From Microbulbifer thermotolerans (GTDB taxonomy: Bacteria > Pseudomonadota > Gammaproteobacteria > Pseudomonadales > Cellvibrionaceae), in contig NZ_FOKT01000005.1 in assembly GCF_900112305.1 (NCBI RefSeq), positions 124,001-188,000 of the forward strand: a stretch of DNA of 64,000 nt, given 5' to 3'. Below, piece by piece: positions 49,797 through 58,617 of this stretch (positions are counted from its first letter, which is position 1; every line of letters starts with the position of its first letter). The notes under the pieces are model-generated. The model did not search any database. It saw only the letters and a list, made by a program, of their open reading frames with translations, and was not told where the DNA came from. Both the position numbers and the translations under genes were made by a program.

Positions 49797-51015
49797 AAGA
49801 ATTTCCTATTGCCAGCTTGTTGCGCTCGGCCCACTGGTGGCGAGCGTGACGCACGAAGACGGCGTCCCAGCTTTTGCGCGCGGCACTCTGTCCGCGCCAG
49901 TAAAGAATAAATTCAGGCACCAGGGAGAGGGCGAAATCGCGGTCTATTTCACACTGGTTGATCAGGTGGCTCAAGCAGTCTGGGCTCGGCTGCCAGTTCC
50001 GCGGCAGGGGCTTGGCCACCGGGTTTTTCTCGATGCCCTGGCAGTAATAGGCCCACTCCTCGCGCGCGTACTGGATAAATTGCTCTCCCCAGCGGGCGCT
50101 GTGACCGCCGCGCTCGAGCCATTTGTAGATAAATTCCGGCAGCAGTTCGGCGGCGAAGTCGGGGTTGATCGCCAGGCGCTTGAGCTGTTCCCAGGTGTGC
50201 TCGCTGGGTTGCCAGTCGCGGGTCATGGGCTGGGGTTTGCGCTTCTCAATAAAGGGCGCGTCTTGATTTTCCCAGTCTTCCATCACCCAGTCGTTAAATT
50301 CCAGGTCCCAGGAGATGGATTGTTTGCCGCTGGAGTGGTGGTAGTCGAGAAAGCGTTGCAGGGCCCGCTGCACAAAGGTGCTCGGTACGCCTTCGTCGGA
50401 GAGTTTGCGCAGTGTCTCTTGGCCGGGGCGCCAGTTTTCCGGTAAGGGCTGCTTGCGCTGCGCGGTGGCCCGGTAGGCCTCCCACTTGCTCTTGACCTGT
50501 TTAACGAACAGGGAGCCGAAAGAGTGGCGCGGCTCGCCCCGTTCGCGCCAGTAGGTAACGAATTCCGGCAGCTGTTCGCGGGCGAAGTGATCCGGTACGC
50601 CCAGCTGGGCGATGCGCGCCATGGTCTCGGCATCCGGCTGCCAGTTGGGGCCTATGGTGTTGGCGTTGCGCTCCGTCGCGGGGGTAAAGCGAGGGTCCGG
50701 GCGGGCGGTGCCGAGGGGCAGGGCGAATTTGAGAAGCTCACTGCTGCCGTAGGGCGCGGCGGCCAGCAGAAGGGCGCCTTGGTTGCGGAGGCTGGTGGCC
50801 ACCCGCTGAATATCCGCCGGCTGCCAGAAGGGGAGAAGCTGGTTGAGCTGTTCTCCGTCCGCCGTGTACCAGTTGTGCCCGGAGCGGTGCTCCAGAGGCA
50901 GGAAAGGCAGCAGGTCCCCGAGCGCGGTCAGCAATACTGCTTCCTCCAGGCCGAGGGTGGCGGCCAGAGTAGGGGAGATGCAAAGGGGTCTTTCGGGGAG
51001 CAGGGGGTGTTTCAT
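49708..51015 (-). CDS. DnaT-like protein with four tandem ssDNA-binding domains
   Basis: A 435-residue protein. The N-terminal about 110 residues (LAATLGLEEAVLLTALGDLLPFLPL, NWYTADGEQLNQLLPFW) resemble phage-type winged-helix replication proteins. Four DnaT-type domains follow, each with NWxP, an FA-containing helix and a YW/W region: about residues 123-190 (NWQPDAETM...LPEFVTYWRERGE), 200-265 (NWRPGQETL...FLDYHHSSG), 275-340 (DWQPSEHTW...LPEFIYKWLERGG) and 350-410 (NWQPSPDCL...VPEFILYWRGQ). E. coli DnaT has one such domain. A role in replication restart or loading is inferred. Confidence 0.75.
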   Translation of the reverse strand: MKHPLLPERPLCISPTLAATLGLEEAVLLTALGDLLPFLPLEHRSGHNWYTADGEQLNQLLPFWQPADIQRVATSLRNQGALLLAAAPYGSSELLKFALPLGTARPDPRFTPATERNANTIGPNWQPDAETMARIAQLGVPDHFAREQLPEFVTYWRERGEPRHSFGSLFVKQVKSKWEAYRATAQRKQPLPENWRPGQETLRKLSDEGVPSTFVQRALQRFLDYHHSSGKQSISWDLEFNDWVMEDWENQDAPFIEKRKPQPMTRDWQPSEHTWEQLKRLAINPDFAAELLPEFIYKWLERGGHSARWGEQFIQYAREEWAYYCQGIEKNPVAKPLPRNWQPSPDCLSHLINQCEIDRDFALSLVPEFILYWRGQSAARKSWDAVFVRHARHQWAERNKLAIGNSYGKPQDTTRPTNQRTRDRSIGDILTDTDW

Positions 51016-51177
51016 GGCGCGATTCTAGCACTCCTGTGTATCCGCTGCGCGCTCCTCTGGTCCGCTTACAATGGCTCGCCAGCTGCGGGGCAGGTGAGAT
51101 CCACTGTCGCTGCAAAGTTTTACTTGCCCTGCCCTTGGGGGAAGCTTTTAACTTGCCTGACAACAGAGATCCCTTAG

Positions 51178-51260
51178 GGAACCCCTGATTAATTCACATA
51201 TGAGTTTTTTCGGGTTTCAAAACATCTTTACCGCCACGAAGCGACTTAATCAGTGGTTCC
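51178..51260. repeat. Short MITE (83 bp) with TTAG target duplication
   Basis: Terminal repeats GGAACCCCTGATTAATTC and GACTTAATCAGTGGTTCC enclose only about 45 bp, and TTAG flanks both sides (51174-51177, 51261-51264). The internal hairpin of the long form is absent. It ends 24 bp before the copper ATPase start. Confidence 0.7.
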
Positions 51261-51284
51261 TTAGCAATGCTGATGGAGAGTGAC

Positions 51285-53531
51285 ATGAAAGAAGGGGCTG
51301 GATCCCCGGCGCAGCTGTTCCGCCTGAGGGGGGCTTCCTGCGCCGGCTGCGTCAACAAGATAGAGCGCGCCCTGCAGCAGGTGCCCGGTGTGGCCGAGGC
51401 GAGGGTCAATCTGGCGGACAAGACGCTCTCGGTTCGGGGCAGTGTGAGCGCAGATACTTGTATCCGTGCCATAGAAAACGCCGGCTACGGCGCTGAACTG
51501 GCAACGGTCAGCGAACGCGAGTTGCGCGAGCAGCAGCGTGCCGCGGACCGGGCGCACTACCGCGATCTGCTGTGGCGCTCTGGGCTGGCGCTGGGGCTGG
51601 GTTTGCCGCTGATGATCTGGGGGCTGGTGACCGGTGAGATGTCGGTACACAGTCTGGGGCAGCAGCTGGCCTGGGGGCTGGTGGGGCTGGCCACGCTGGC
51701 AGTGCTGGTTTACTGCGGGGGGCACTATTTCACCGGGGCCTGGAAGGCGTTCCGTCACCACAACGCCAGTATGGATACGCTGATTGCGCTGGGCACAGGC
51801 ACCGCCTGGGCCTTTTCCTCCCTGGTCGTCGTGGCGCCGCAATTGCTGCCGGAAGTGGCGCGGCACGTTTACTTCGAGGCCAGTGCGATGATTATCGGCC
51901 TGATCAACCTGGGGCAGGCTTTGGAGCTGCGCGCGCGCGGCAAAACCAGCGCGGCAGTGGAGAAGTTGCTGTCGCTGCAGGAGACCAAGGCGCGCGTATT
52001 GCGCGATGGTGAAGATGTGGATGTCCCGGTGGATGCGGTGCAGCCGGGCGACCGCCTGCGAGTACGGCCCGGAGAGAAGATACCTGTGGATGGCAGAGTG
52101 GTGGAAGGCGATAGCCTGGTGGACGAGTCCATGCTTTCCGGTGAGCCGTTGCCGGTGCGGAAAACTGCCGGTGATGCCTTGTCCGCCGGTACTTTGAACA
52201 AGAACGGCAGCCTGTTATTTGTCGCTGAAAAGGTCGGCGCCGAAACCCGCCTGGCGCAGATTATCGAGATGGTGAAGCGCGCACAGAATTCCCGTGTGCC
52301 CATCGCCCGCCTCGCAGACCGCATTGCCGCGGTATTCGTGCCAGTGGTGATGATTGTCGCGGTGCTGGCAGCGCTCGCCTGGTTTAACTGGGGGCCGGAG
52401 CCGAAAGTCGCGCATATGCTGGTGGTAGCCACCGCAGTGCTGATAATTGCCTGCCCCTGCGCACTGGGATTGGCCACGCCCATGTCGGTGATGGTGGGCG
52501 TGGGCCTGGGCGCCGAGCACGGTGTGCTGGTGCGTAATGGCAAGGCGTTGCAGCAGGCGGGTAAATTGAATGTCCTGGTGGTCGACAAAACGGGCACGCT
52601 CACCGAGGGGGCGCCCAGGGTTACCGATCTGCAGGCGGACGGCGATGAGCGGGAGCTGTTGCGTTTGCTGGCGGGCCTTGAGCAGGCGTCCGAGCATCCG
52701 CTGGCGGCAGCCATTGTGGCTGCGGCCCGGGAACGCGGAATCAATCCCGGTGAGGTGCAGGATTTCGAGTCCATTACCGCTCACGGTGTTTCCGGTACTG
52801 TGGATGGCCGCGCCGTGTTACTCGGCAACGGCAAACTGATGCAGCGCAAAAATATCGATATCGACCGCTGGCGGGAGACCGCGGAAACGCTCGCCGCCCA
52901 GGGGCGCACGGTGATGTTCGCGGCCGTAGACGGCGAGGCCGCGGGACTGATCGCAGTGGCGGACCCGCTGCGCGAAGATGCGAAACTGGCGATACAAAGG
53001 CTCAAAAAACTCGGCCTGGAAATCCAGATGCTCACCGGTGACAACCGCGCTGCGGCGGAGGCGGTAGCTGCGCAGCTGGGAATCGATCGGGTCTACGCGG
53101 ATCTGCTGCCGGAGGACAAGGCGCGTATTGTCGGCGACTTGCAGGCCGATCGAAGGCTGGTGGGGATGGTTGGCGACGGCATCAACGACGCCCCGGCGCT
53201 GGCGCGGGCCGAAGTGGGCTTCGCCATAGGTGCCGGTACCGATGTGGCCATTGAAACCGGCGATATCACCCTGATGCGCTCCTCGCTGCACGGGGTGGCG
53301 GACGCGATCGAGCTGTCGCGGGCGACGCTGCGCAATATCAAGCAAAACCTGTTCGGCGCCTTTATCTATAACACCCTGGGAATTCCCATTGCGGCGGGAG
53401 TTCTGTATCCGCTGACCGGCAGTTTGCTGAGCCCGGTGATTGCCGGTGGGGCCATGGCCCTGTCTTCGCTGACGGTGGTCAGCAATGCCAATCGCCTGCG
53501 TTTGTTTAAGCCCTCGGAGGTGACCGTATGA
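51285..53531 (+). CDS. copA: Copper-exporting P1B-type ATPase
   Basis: A 748-residue inner-membrane pump exporting Cu(I). One N-terminal metal-binding domain ([15 protein letters not shown]), the membrane CPC motif ([12 protein letters not shown]), the phosphorylation site DKTGTLTEG, the HP locus SEHPLAAAI and the hinge [13 protein letters not shown] are all present. The start at 51285 is preferred (GGAGAG 4-5 nt upstream); an in-frame ATG at 51267 is possible. The following gene overlaps by ATGA. Confidence 0.93.
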   Translation: MKEGAGSPAQLFRLRGASCAGCVNKIERALQQVPGVAEARVNLADKTLSVRGSVSADTCIRAIENAGYGAELATVSERELREQQRAADRAHYRDLLWRSGLALGLGLPLMIWGLVTGEMSVHSLGQQLAWGLVGLATLAVLVYCGGHYFTGAWKAFRHHNASMDTLIALGTGTAWAFSSLVVVAPQLLPEVARHVYFEASAMIIGLINLGQALELRARGKTSAAVEKLLSLQETKARVLRDGEDVDVPVDAVQPGDRLRVRPGEKIPVDGRVVEGDSLVDESMLSGEPLPVRKTAGDALSAGTLNKNGSLLFVAEKVGAETRLAQIIEMVKRAQNSRVPIARLADRIAAVFVPVVMIVAVLAALAWFNWGPEPKVAHMLVVATAVLIIACPCALGLATPMSVMVGVGLGAEHGVLVRNGKALQQAGKLNVLVVDKTGTLTEGAPRVTDLQADGDERELLRLLAGLEQASEHPLAAAIVAAARERGINPGEVQDFESITAHGVSGTVDGRAVLLGNGKLMQRKNIDIDRWRETAETLAAQGRTVMFAAVDGEAAGLIAVADPLREDAKLAIQRLKKLGLEIQMLTGDNRAAAEAVAAQLGIDRVYADLLPEDKARIVGDLQADRRLVGMVGDGINDAPALARAEVGFAIGAGTDVAIETGDITLMRSSLHGVADAIELSRATLRNIKQNLFGAFIYNTLGIPIAAGVLYPLTGSLLSPVIAGGAMALSSLTVVSNANRLRLFKPSEVTV

Positions 53532-53890
53532 GCTTGCTCGTCAATCTGAGTGGACTGGCGCTGATCGCGGCTATTGTCTGGTGGTTTCAGTTGCTGAAGC
53601 GCAGCCCGGCTGCCGATAAGGCTGCGGAAGCCGCCGCATTGATAGTAGTTAGAGATGGTATTTATGAGCCGGGGTGCATCCGGGTAGCTGCGGGGAGGGA
53701 AACCGAGTTGCGCTTTCTGCGCGAAGACCCCAGCCCCTGCGCCGAATATGTGGTGTTTGCGGATTTGGATATCAGCGCGCAACTGGCTGTCGGGCGTGAG
53801 ACAGCCGTATCCCTGCCGCCCCTGACGGCAGGGGAGTATGAGTTTACCTGCCAGATGCGTATGTATCGCGGAACTCTGGTGGTGACATAG
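53528..53890 (+). CDS. Membrane-anchored cupredoxin-like protein
   Basis: A 120-residue protein with an N-terminal helix ([20 protein letters not shown]) and a cupredoxin-like beta domain ([65 protein letters not shown]). The ending CQMRMYRG resembles the C-x(n)-M copper-binding end, with PCAEY upstream. It starts inside the copA stop (ATGA), so it is translationally coupled and probably delivers or receives copper for the ATPase. Confidence 0.72.
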   Translation: MSLLVNLSGLALIAAIVWWFQLLKRSPAADKAAEAAALIVVRDGIYEPGCIRVAAGRETELRFLREDPSPCAEYVVFADLDISAQLAVGRETAVSLPPLTAGEYEFTCQMRMYRGTLVVT

Positions 53891-54190
53891 AGAACCGCTG
53901 ATGAATTTGCGCGAGCGCTTCAGAAGATTCGGAGGCGGAGTATTTTTAAGGAACCTCTGATTAAGTCACTTTCTGGTGGCAGAGGCGCTTCGGGGGCGGA
54001 TGTGAAGCTCAGGTGATAGGACGGGCATTTCGAAACCGTCGGATACAGGGATGTATCCGTCGGAGCTACAGGGAAGTACTTGTGCGTTTTCGTAATGTCC
54101 ATCCTATTGCCTGAGCGCCCCGGAAGCTACCATAGTGTTCACGCGAATTAATCAGGGTTCCTTAAACCTCGCGAGCGAATTCATCAGATG
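53889..54190. repeat. Older MITE interrupted by copy D (nested)
   Basis: GAGAACCGCTGATGAATTTGCGCGAG (quoted in part, 53889 on) and CTCGCGAGCGAATTCATCAG (54167-54188) form diverged terminal repeats outside copy D. Between them only short flanks and copy D remain, so D appears to have landed in an older short element. Confidence 0.5.
53950..54161. repeat. MITE copy D with TTAA target duplication
   Basis: A 212-bp repeat in the orientation of copy A, flanked by TTAA (53946-53949 and 54162-54165). Internal arms GGACGGGCATTTCGAAA / TTTCGTAATGTCCATCC are diverged. It fills the gap between the convergent cupredoxin and copB genes. Confidence 0.85.
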
Positions 54191-54211
54191 TAAAAACGCT
54201 GGTATCCAGTA

Positions 54212-54946
54212 TCAGAACCAGACGCTGAGGCCCATTACCCAGGTGGTTTCTCGGGATTCCCGGCCATCTTCGCGGGCGAAATCGGCGGCGCGGCCGAACT
54301 TACGCTCGTGGTGTATGCCGATATAAGGGGCAAACTGGCGCGTGAATTCGTAGCGCAGGCGCAGACCGGCTTCCATTTCCGAGAGGCCCGCGGCGGTTTC
54401 GTTGTCCCTGTCGTTCTGGCCATAGAAATCCAGTTCTATTTCCGGGCTCAGTATCAGGCGCTGGGTAAACAGCAGTTCGTACTCGGCGCCGATGCGCATG
54501 CCGATATCGCCGCCATCACTTGCGAACAGCGCTGACTCCACTTCAAAAAAATAAGGGGCCAGCCCCTGGAAACCGATTACTCCCCAGTTCTCGCTCGGTC
54601 CGTTTCCCAGCCTGAAATCGTGGCGCATTCCTATCTGCAGGTCCCAATAGGGTGCAACCGCGCGGCTGTAGAGTAGTTGCAGCTCGGCGTTTTCGGTGCT
54701 GTTCTCCTCGCGATTCAAGTCGCCCTTTAGCCACAGCTTGTCGCGGTCGCCGCCGAAGCGGATATCGCCCCTGAGTGCGCTGCCCTGGTCCCCGCGCGCT
54801 TCCAATCGGTCCACGCTGACCGTGGTCAAGAGCGTGTTGTGGTCCATTACATGGTCCGGTGTGAGAGCGCTCTGGTATGCGGGCTCAGCGGCGGCCGTGC
54901 TGGAGAGAGCCGCGAGCACGGCATTGCTGATCAATCGCTTTTTCAT
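54212..54946 (-). CDS. copB: Copper resistance protein B (outer-membrane barrel)
   Basis: A 244-residue protein with a signal peptide (RLISNAVLAALSSTAAA) and a CopB domain: NTLLTTVSVDRLEARG, GDRDKLWLKGDLNREENS, ELQLLYSRAVAPYWDLQIGMRHD, GVIGFQGLAPYFFEVESALF and EMEAGLRLRYEFTRQFAPYIGIHHERKFG, ending in an aromatic. The Met/His-rich N-terminal part of Pseudomonas CopB is missing, as in many shorter relatives. It is the last gene of the copL-like/DUF411/copA/copB operon and should lie in the outer membrane. Confidence 0.88.
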   Translation of the reverse strand: MKKRLISNAVLAALSSTAAAEPAYQSALTPDHVMDHNTLLTTVSVDRLEARGDQGSALRGDIRFGGDRDKLWLKGDLNREENSTENAELQLLYSRAVAPYWDLQIGMRHDFRLGNGPSENWGVIGFQGLAPYFFEVESALFASDGGDIGMRIGAEYELLFTQRLILSPEIELDFYGQNDRDNETAAGLSEMEAGLRLRYEFTRQFAPYIGIHHERKFGRAADFAREDGRESRETTWVMGLSVWF

Positions 54947-54958
54947 TGCCTCCCCTCC

Positions 54959-56851
54959 TTAAACGACGCGTACTTCGCGGAACATGCCGGGCATGTGGTA
55001 CAGCAGGTGGCAGTGGTAGGCCCAGCGGCCGTAAGCATTGGCAGTCACCAGGTAGCTGATTTGGGAACCCGGTTGCACGAGTACCGTGTGTTTGCGCGGT
55101 ATGTAGTCCGGCTCTTCTGTTTCCAGTTCACTCCACATACCGTGCAGGTGAATGGGGTGGGTCATCATGGTGTCGTTGACCAGCGTGATACGGATGCGCT
55201 CGCCGTAGTTCAGCATCAGCGGCGCTGACTCGTTAAATGGAATGCCATCCATACCCCAGAGGTAACGCTCCATATTGCCGGTAAGGTGGAGTTGGAGTTC
55301 CCGCGAGGGCTCGCGTTTGTCGATGGTGGGGGTGAGGTTGCGGATATCGCCGTAGTTCAGTACCCGGCGGCCATAGCGCTGCATGTGGTCTCGCAGTCCT
55401 ACACCGGGGTCACGCAGGCCGTTCATCGGCTGTTCTGATCGCATATCTACCGTGTAGCGGTATTCGCTCGGCAGGTGCACCACTGGGCTGTGGCTGCCGA
55501 AGCCGGCGCGCCCCAGGTTTCCCGTGTACCAGACGCCCTGCATACCGCCCAGTTCCGGGCGGTCGCCGTGTAGGCTGTAGCCACTGGCAGCAGTGTGCCC
55601 TGTGTGGTCAGTGCCGCCCATTTGGTGCCGGTTGTGTTCCATACCGTGCCGGGCGTGATCCATGCCGTTCATCGGATGTTGGGTGTGGTTCATATCGCTC
55701 GAACCGTGCGCCATACCCATATCGCGGTGGGTGAGTACCGGCGCGTAGTCCATGGCGGGCACCGGCGCAGTCAGGCTCAAGTCTGAGGTCAAGGTGCCGC
55801 GGGCGAAGCCGCTGCGGTCGATGGTTTGCGCAAACAGCGTATAGGCGGTGTCCGCCTCGGGTTCGACCACGACATCGTAGGTTTCGGCCACGCCGATACG
55901 GAATTCGTCCACGGTGACCGGCTCTATATTCTGGCCGTCGCTGGCGACGACTTTCATTTTCAGGCCGGGGATACGGATATCGAAGATCGACATGGCGGCG
56001 GCATTGATAAAGCGCAGGCGGATTTTTTCGCCCCGCTTGAACAATGCTGTCCAATTGTCGTCCGGGGTTTGTCCGTTCATCAGATAGGTGTAGGTGCGGC
56101 CGGTTACATCGGAAATGTCGCGGTCCGACATGCGCATCAGGTTCCACATCTCTCGCTCGCGCCAGGTGGCCGCCAGCCCTTTGTCCCGGATCTCCCGCCA
56201 CAGGTCGCCGGCAGTGCGGCGGCGCAGGTTGTAGTAGTGCCCCTCTTTTTTCAGCTTGGAATAGATATTGTGGGGTGTTTCGTCGCTCCAGTCGGACAGC
56301 AACACCACATAGTCTCGGTCATAGGCCACCGGGTCTGGTTCGGCCGGGTCTATCACGATGCTGCCGTAGAGGCCCTGCTGTTCCTGGAAGTCCGAGTGAC
56401 TGTGATACCAGTAGGTGCCGCTCTGGCTGACCTGGAACTGGTAGCTAAACGTCTCGCCGGGTTTGATGCCGCTGAAACTGAGCCCGGGAACGCCGTCCAT
56501 ATGGCTTGGCAGAATCACGCCGTGCCAGTGAATGGAGGAGTCGTGCGCCAAATGATTGGTGACATTCAGCGTGACTGTGTCCCCCTCCCTCCAGCGCAAC
56601 ACTGGGCCGGGCAGGCTGCCGTTGACGGTCACCGCGGTGCGCTTGCGGCCGGTGAAATTCACCGGCTGATAGCCGATATGCAGGTCGAAGCGGTTGCCGC
56701 GCAATGTCTCTAGGGCGCTACCTACTCGCGGTGTGCGTGCCTTGAGCCCGGCGGGCAAGCCCAGCAACGCAGTGCTGGCGGCCACACCGGTAATGAAGGT
56801 CCGGCGGCCGGGTGAGAACAGATGCCGCCGGCAGTTCCTGATTTTGTTCAT
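54959..56851 (-). CDS. CopA/PcoA-type periplasmic multicopper oxidase
   Basis: A 630-residue Tat-exported oxidase (RRTFITGVAASTALLGLPAG). Copper sites are IHWHGVILP, YWYHSHSDFQEQ, HPIHLHGMWSE and AYHCHLLYHMPGMF. A Met/His-rich insert lies near residues 385-440 (DMGMAHGSSDMNHTQHPM, MDHARHGMEHNRHQMGG), typical of CopA proteins that store copper and oxidise Cu(I). It stands upstream of copB in one operon. It is different from the P-type ATPase often also called CopA. Confidence 0.92.
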   Translation of the reverse strand: MNKIRNCRRHLFSPGRRTFITGVAASTALLGLPAGLKARTPRVGSALETLRGNRFDLHIGYQPVNFTGRKRTAVTVNGSLPGPVLRWREGDTVTLNVTNHLAHDSSIHWHGVILPSHMDGVPGLSFSGIKPGETFSYQFQVSQSGTYWYHSHSDFQEQQGLYGSIVIDPAEPDPVAYDRDYVVLLSDWSDETPHNIYSKLKKEGHYYNLRRRTAGDLWREIRDKGLAATWREREMWNLMRMSDRDISDVTGRTYTYLMNGQTPDDNWTALFKRGEKIRLRFINAAAMSIFDIRIPGLKMKVVASDGQNIEPVTVDEFRIGVAETYDVVVEPEADTAYTLFAQTIDRSGFARGTLTSDLSLTAPVPAMDYAPVLTHRDMGMAHGSSDMNHTQHPMNGMDHARHGMEHNRHQMGGTDHTGHTAASGYSLHGDRPELGGMQGVWYTGNLGRAGFGSHSPVVHLPSEYRYTVDMRSEQPMNGLRDPGVGLRDHMQRYGRRVLNYGDIRNLTPTIDKREPSRELQLHLTGNMERYLWGMDGIPFNESAPLMLNYGERIRITLVNDTMMTHPIHLHGMWSELETEEPDYIPRKHTVLVQPGSQISYLVTANAYGRWAYHCHLLYHMPGMFREVRVV

Positions 56852-56860
56852 TCTGTTCCC

Positions 56861-57340
56861 TCAATACTGCTGGTCGGCCGTATTGATTTCGGCGTAGACA
56901 CTGTGGCTGCCATCGGCATTGATTTGCAGTACCTGGTAAGGCACGAAGCGATCGCCCATTTCCATGCCCGGGCTGCCCGGTGGCATGGCCGGCACCGCCA
57001 GACCTTTGGCGCCCTCGGGTGGATTCTGCAGGAAGCGTCGCACCAGTTTGGCGGGGATATGTCCCTCGAATACATAGCCTTCGGGGGACACGCTGGTGTG
57101 ACAGGATTGGAAACGCGGGTCGATACCGTGACGATTTTTCACCCCGTTGAGGTCGTCGACGTCCATGGCGGTCACGGCAAAGCCATTGTCTCGGGCGTGG
57201 TCAATCCACAGTGTGCAGCAACCGCAGCTGGCGGACTTGTACGTGGTCAGCGGAATGTCTTCGACGGCCGGTTTTTTTTCTTCGGCACAAGAGGTCAGAG
57301 CCAGCGACAGCAGGCCGGCGGCAAACAGTTTGCGGTACAT
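56861..57340 (-). CDS. DUF411 metal-binding lipoprotein
   Basis: A 159-residue protein with lipobox (LLSLALTSCAEEKK) and the DUF411 domain: TTYKSASCGCCTLWIDHARDNGF, DVDDLNGVKNRHGIDPRFQSCHTS, YVFEGHIPAKLVRRFL and GLAVPAMPPGSPGME. CGCC and CHTS are probable copper ligands. Such proteins accompany copper-resistance operons. A C-terminal extension (RFVPYQVLQINADGSHSVY) is slightly longer than typical. It lies 10 bp before the oxidase gene and is probably co-transcribed. Confidence 0.85.
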   Translation of the reverse strand: MYRKLFAAGLLSLALTSCAEEKKPAVEDIPLTTYKSASCGCCTLWIDHARDNGFAVTAMDVDDLNGVKNRHGIDPRFQSCHTSVSPEGYVFEGHIPAKLVRRFLQNPPEGAKGLAVPAMPPGSPGMEMGDRFVPYQVLQINADGSHSVYAEINTADQQY

Positions 57341-57435
57341 GATTTCAACTCTTTTCCACAGATGATGGTCGCGCGCTGTTTATGCGCGCGGATTGTCAAT
57401 CGGCTGGGGAATGCGCCGGGCGCACTGATCCCGCA

Positions 57436-57786
57436 TCAGCTGTGAATCGGGGGACGCAGAGCCGCTTCGGGTTCGGGGGAGGAGCTGAATTCGCGATAGG
57501 CGGTGGCCTGGATATTTCCGGCAGGGGCTACTGCTCTGTTGTCACCTGCGGGCAGTGCGCTGGCGCAGTGGCCGGGGCAGCAACCGCAGCTTTGGTCGCA
57601 GTTACCGCTGTGCGCTTCGCAATCGCCGTTGGCAGCGGGTGAACAGTGAGACTGTTGATCGCCCTGCATGTCCATCGGCATGGGCATTTTCCCGCTGGCT
57701 TCGGCGTCACAGCCCGCCGCCAGCGCCTGGCCGTTGAGGGCCAGTAGCAGTACCAGCAGCAGTGTGCGGGTGAATCGGACGGGCAT
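57436..57786 (-). CDS. CopL-like small Cys/Met/His-rich protein
   Basis: A 116-residue protein with a signal peptide (RTLLLVLLLALNGQALA) and a metal-binding-rich mature part: KMPMPMDMQGDQQSH, CDQSCGCCPGHC. It heads the copper operon. Size and place match CopL-type proteins of Xanthomonas-like copLAB systems that are required for induction by copper. The start at 57786 gives the signal peptide; an upstream frame extension is not used. The call rests on composition and position. Confidence 0.6.
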   Translation of the reverse strand: MPVRFTRTLLLVLLLALNGQALAAGCDAEASGKMPMPMDMQGDQQSHCSPAANGDCEAHSGNCDQSCGCCPGHCASALPAGDNRAVAPAGNIQATAYREFSSSPEPEAALRPPIHS

Positions 57787-57829
57787 GGCAGTGACTTTGA
57801 AATTAAGGCGGGTGCAGTTTATGAGCTGG

Positions 57830-57853
57830 TCCCTGTCGGCGCAACTCCAGGGA
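57830..57853 (-). promoter_or_regulatory. Possible copper-responsive (MerR/CueR-like) promoter
   Basis: TCCCTG and CAGGGA are inverted 6-bp arms 12 bp apart, 44 bp before the CopL-like ATG, with a TCATAA -10-like stretch about 19 bp after a weak TGGAGT -35 on the minus strand. The match to CueR operators is loose. Confidence 0.35.
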
Positions 57854-57906
57854 TGTAGGAATGCGGGTTGGGCGACACTATGCTGGCCAGTGCGGGAGGA
57901 GTGTTT

Positions 57907-58464
57907 ATGCACCCGATACGGCAGTACAGGCAATATCTCACCGCTCTGGCGATGTGCCTCGCTGGGCTAATGGCGACAGCGGCCAGCGCAGCGCCGGAGA
58001 ATTGGTTCGACGAGGCGGCCGCGGCCAACAGTTCAGGAGCTGCTTCCATCCGCGTTTCTCTCGGTGAACAGCGGGCCTATTTCTACAAAGGCAAGAAGTT
58101 GGTGGGGGTGTCCCGGATTTCCTCCGGCAAGGCCGGCTACAGAACGCCGAAGGGGCATTACAAGGTCAGGGGCAAGAAGCTTAAACACAGGTCCACCCTC
58201 TACGGCAGTTATGTGGACAGGAATACCCATCGGGTAGTGCGCGCGGATGTGGATACCCGCAAGCATCGCCGCCCGCCGGGCACCTATTATCGCGGTGCCA
58301 AGATGGATTACTTTATCCGTTTCAACGGCGGTATCGGCTTCCACGCATCCGGTAATGTGCCCAGCTATCCCGCCTCCCACGGTTGTGTGCGGATGCCGCG
58401 GCATATGGCGCAGAAGTTTTACCGCTATGCGCCGGTGGGTACGCCGGTTATCGTTACCAATTGA
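57907..58464 (+). CDS. L,D-transpeptidase (YkuD family)
   Basis: A 185-residue periplasmic enzyme with a signal peptide (LTALAMCLAGLMATAASA). The YkuD domain has SIRVSLGEQRAYFYKGKKLVG, KAGYRTPKGHYKV and the catalytic SHGCVRMP with Cys. It would form 3-3 peptidoglycan cross-links or attach proteins. The start ATG 57907 follows GGGAGGAG at 5-7 nt; the frame extends to 57868 without a site. It is divergent from the copper operon. A MITE fragment begins directly after its stop. Confidence 0.9.
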   Translation: MHPIRQYRQYLTALAMCLAGLMATAASAAPENWFDEAAAANSSGAASIRVSLGEQRAYFYKGKKLVGVSRISSGKAGYRTPKGHYKVRGKKLKHRSTLYGSYVDRNTHRVVRADVDTRKHRRPPGTYYRGAKMDYFIRFNGGIGFHASGNVPSYPASHGCVRMPRHMAQKFYRYAPVGTPVIVTN

Positions 58465-58600
58465 TGGGATGGGAATTTCGAAAACGCACAGATACTTCCC
58501 TGTAGCTCCGCCGGATACGCCCTCGTATCCGCTGGCCTATCACATCACTTGAGCTTCTCTCCCGTCTCCCGGGCTCGGAGTCTCTTTCCTCTTTGGGAGA
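58465..58600. repeat. MITE fragment F, diverged
   Basis: GGGATGGGAATTTCGAAAACGCAC followed by ACTTCCCTGTAGCTCCG and CTTGAGCTTCTC match the middle of the MITE but terminal repeats are gone. It abuts the L,D-transpeptidase stop and precedes copy E. Confidence 0.55.
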
Positions 58601-58617
58601 GAATTAAGGAACCTCTG

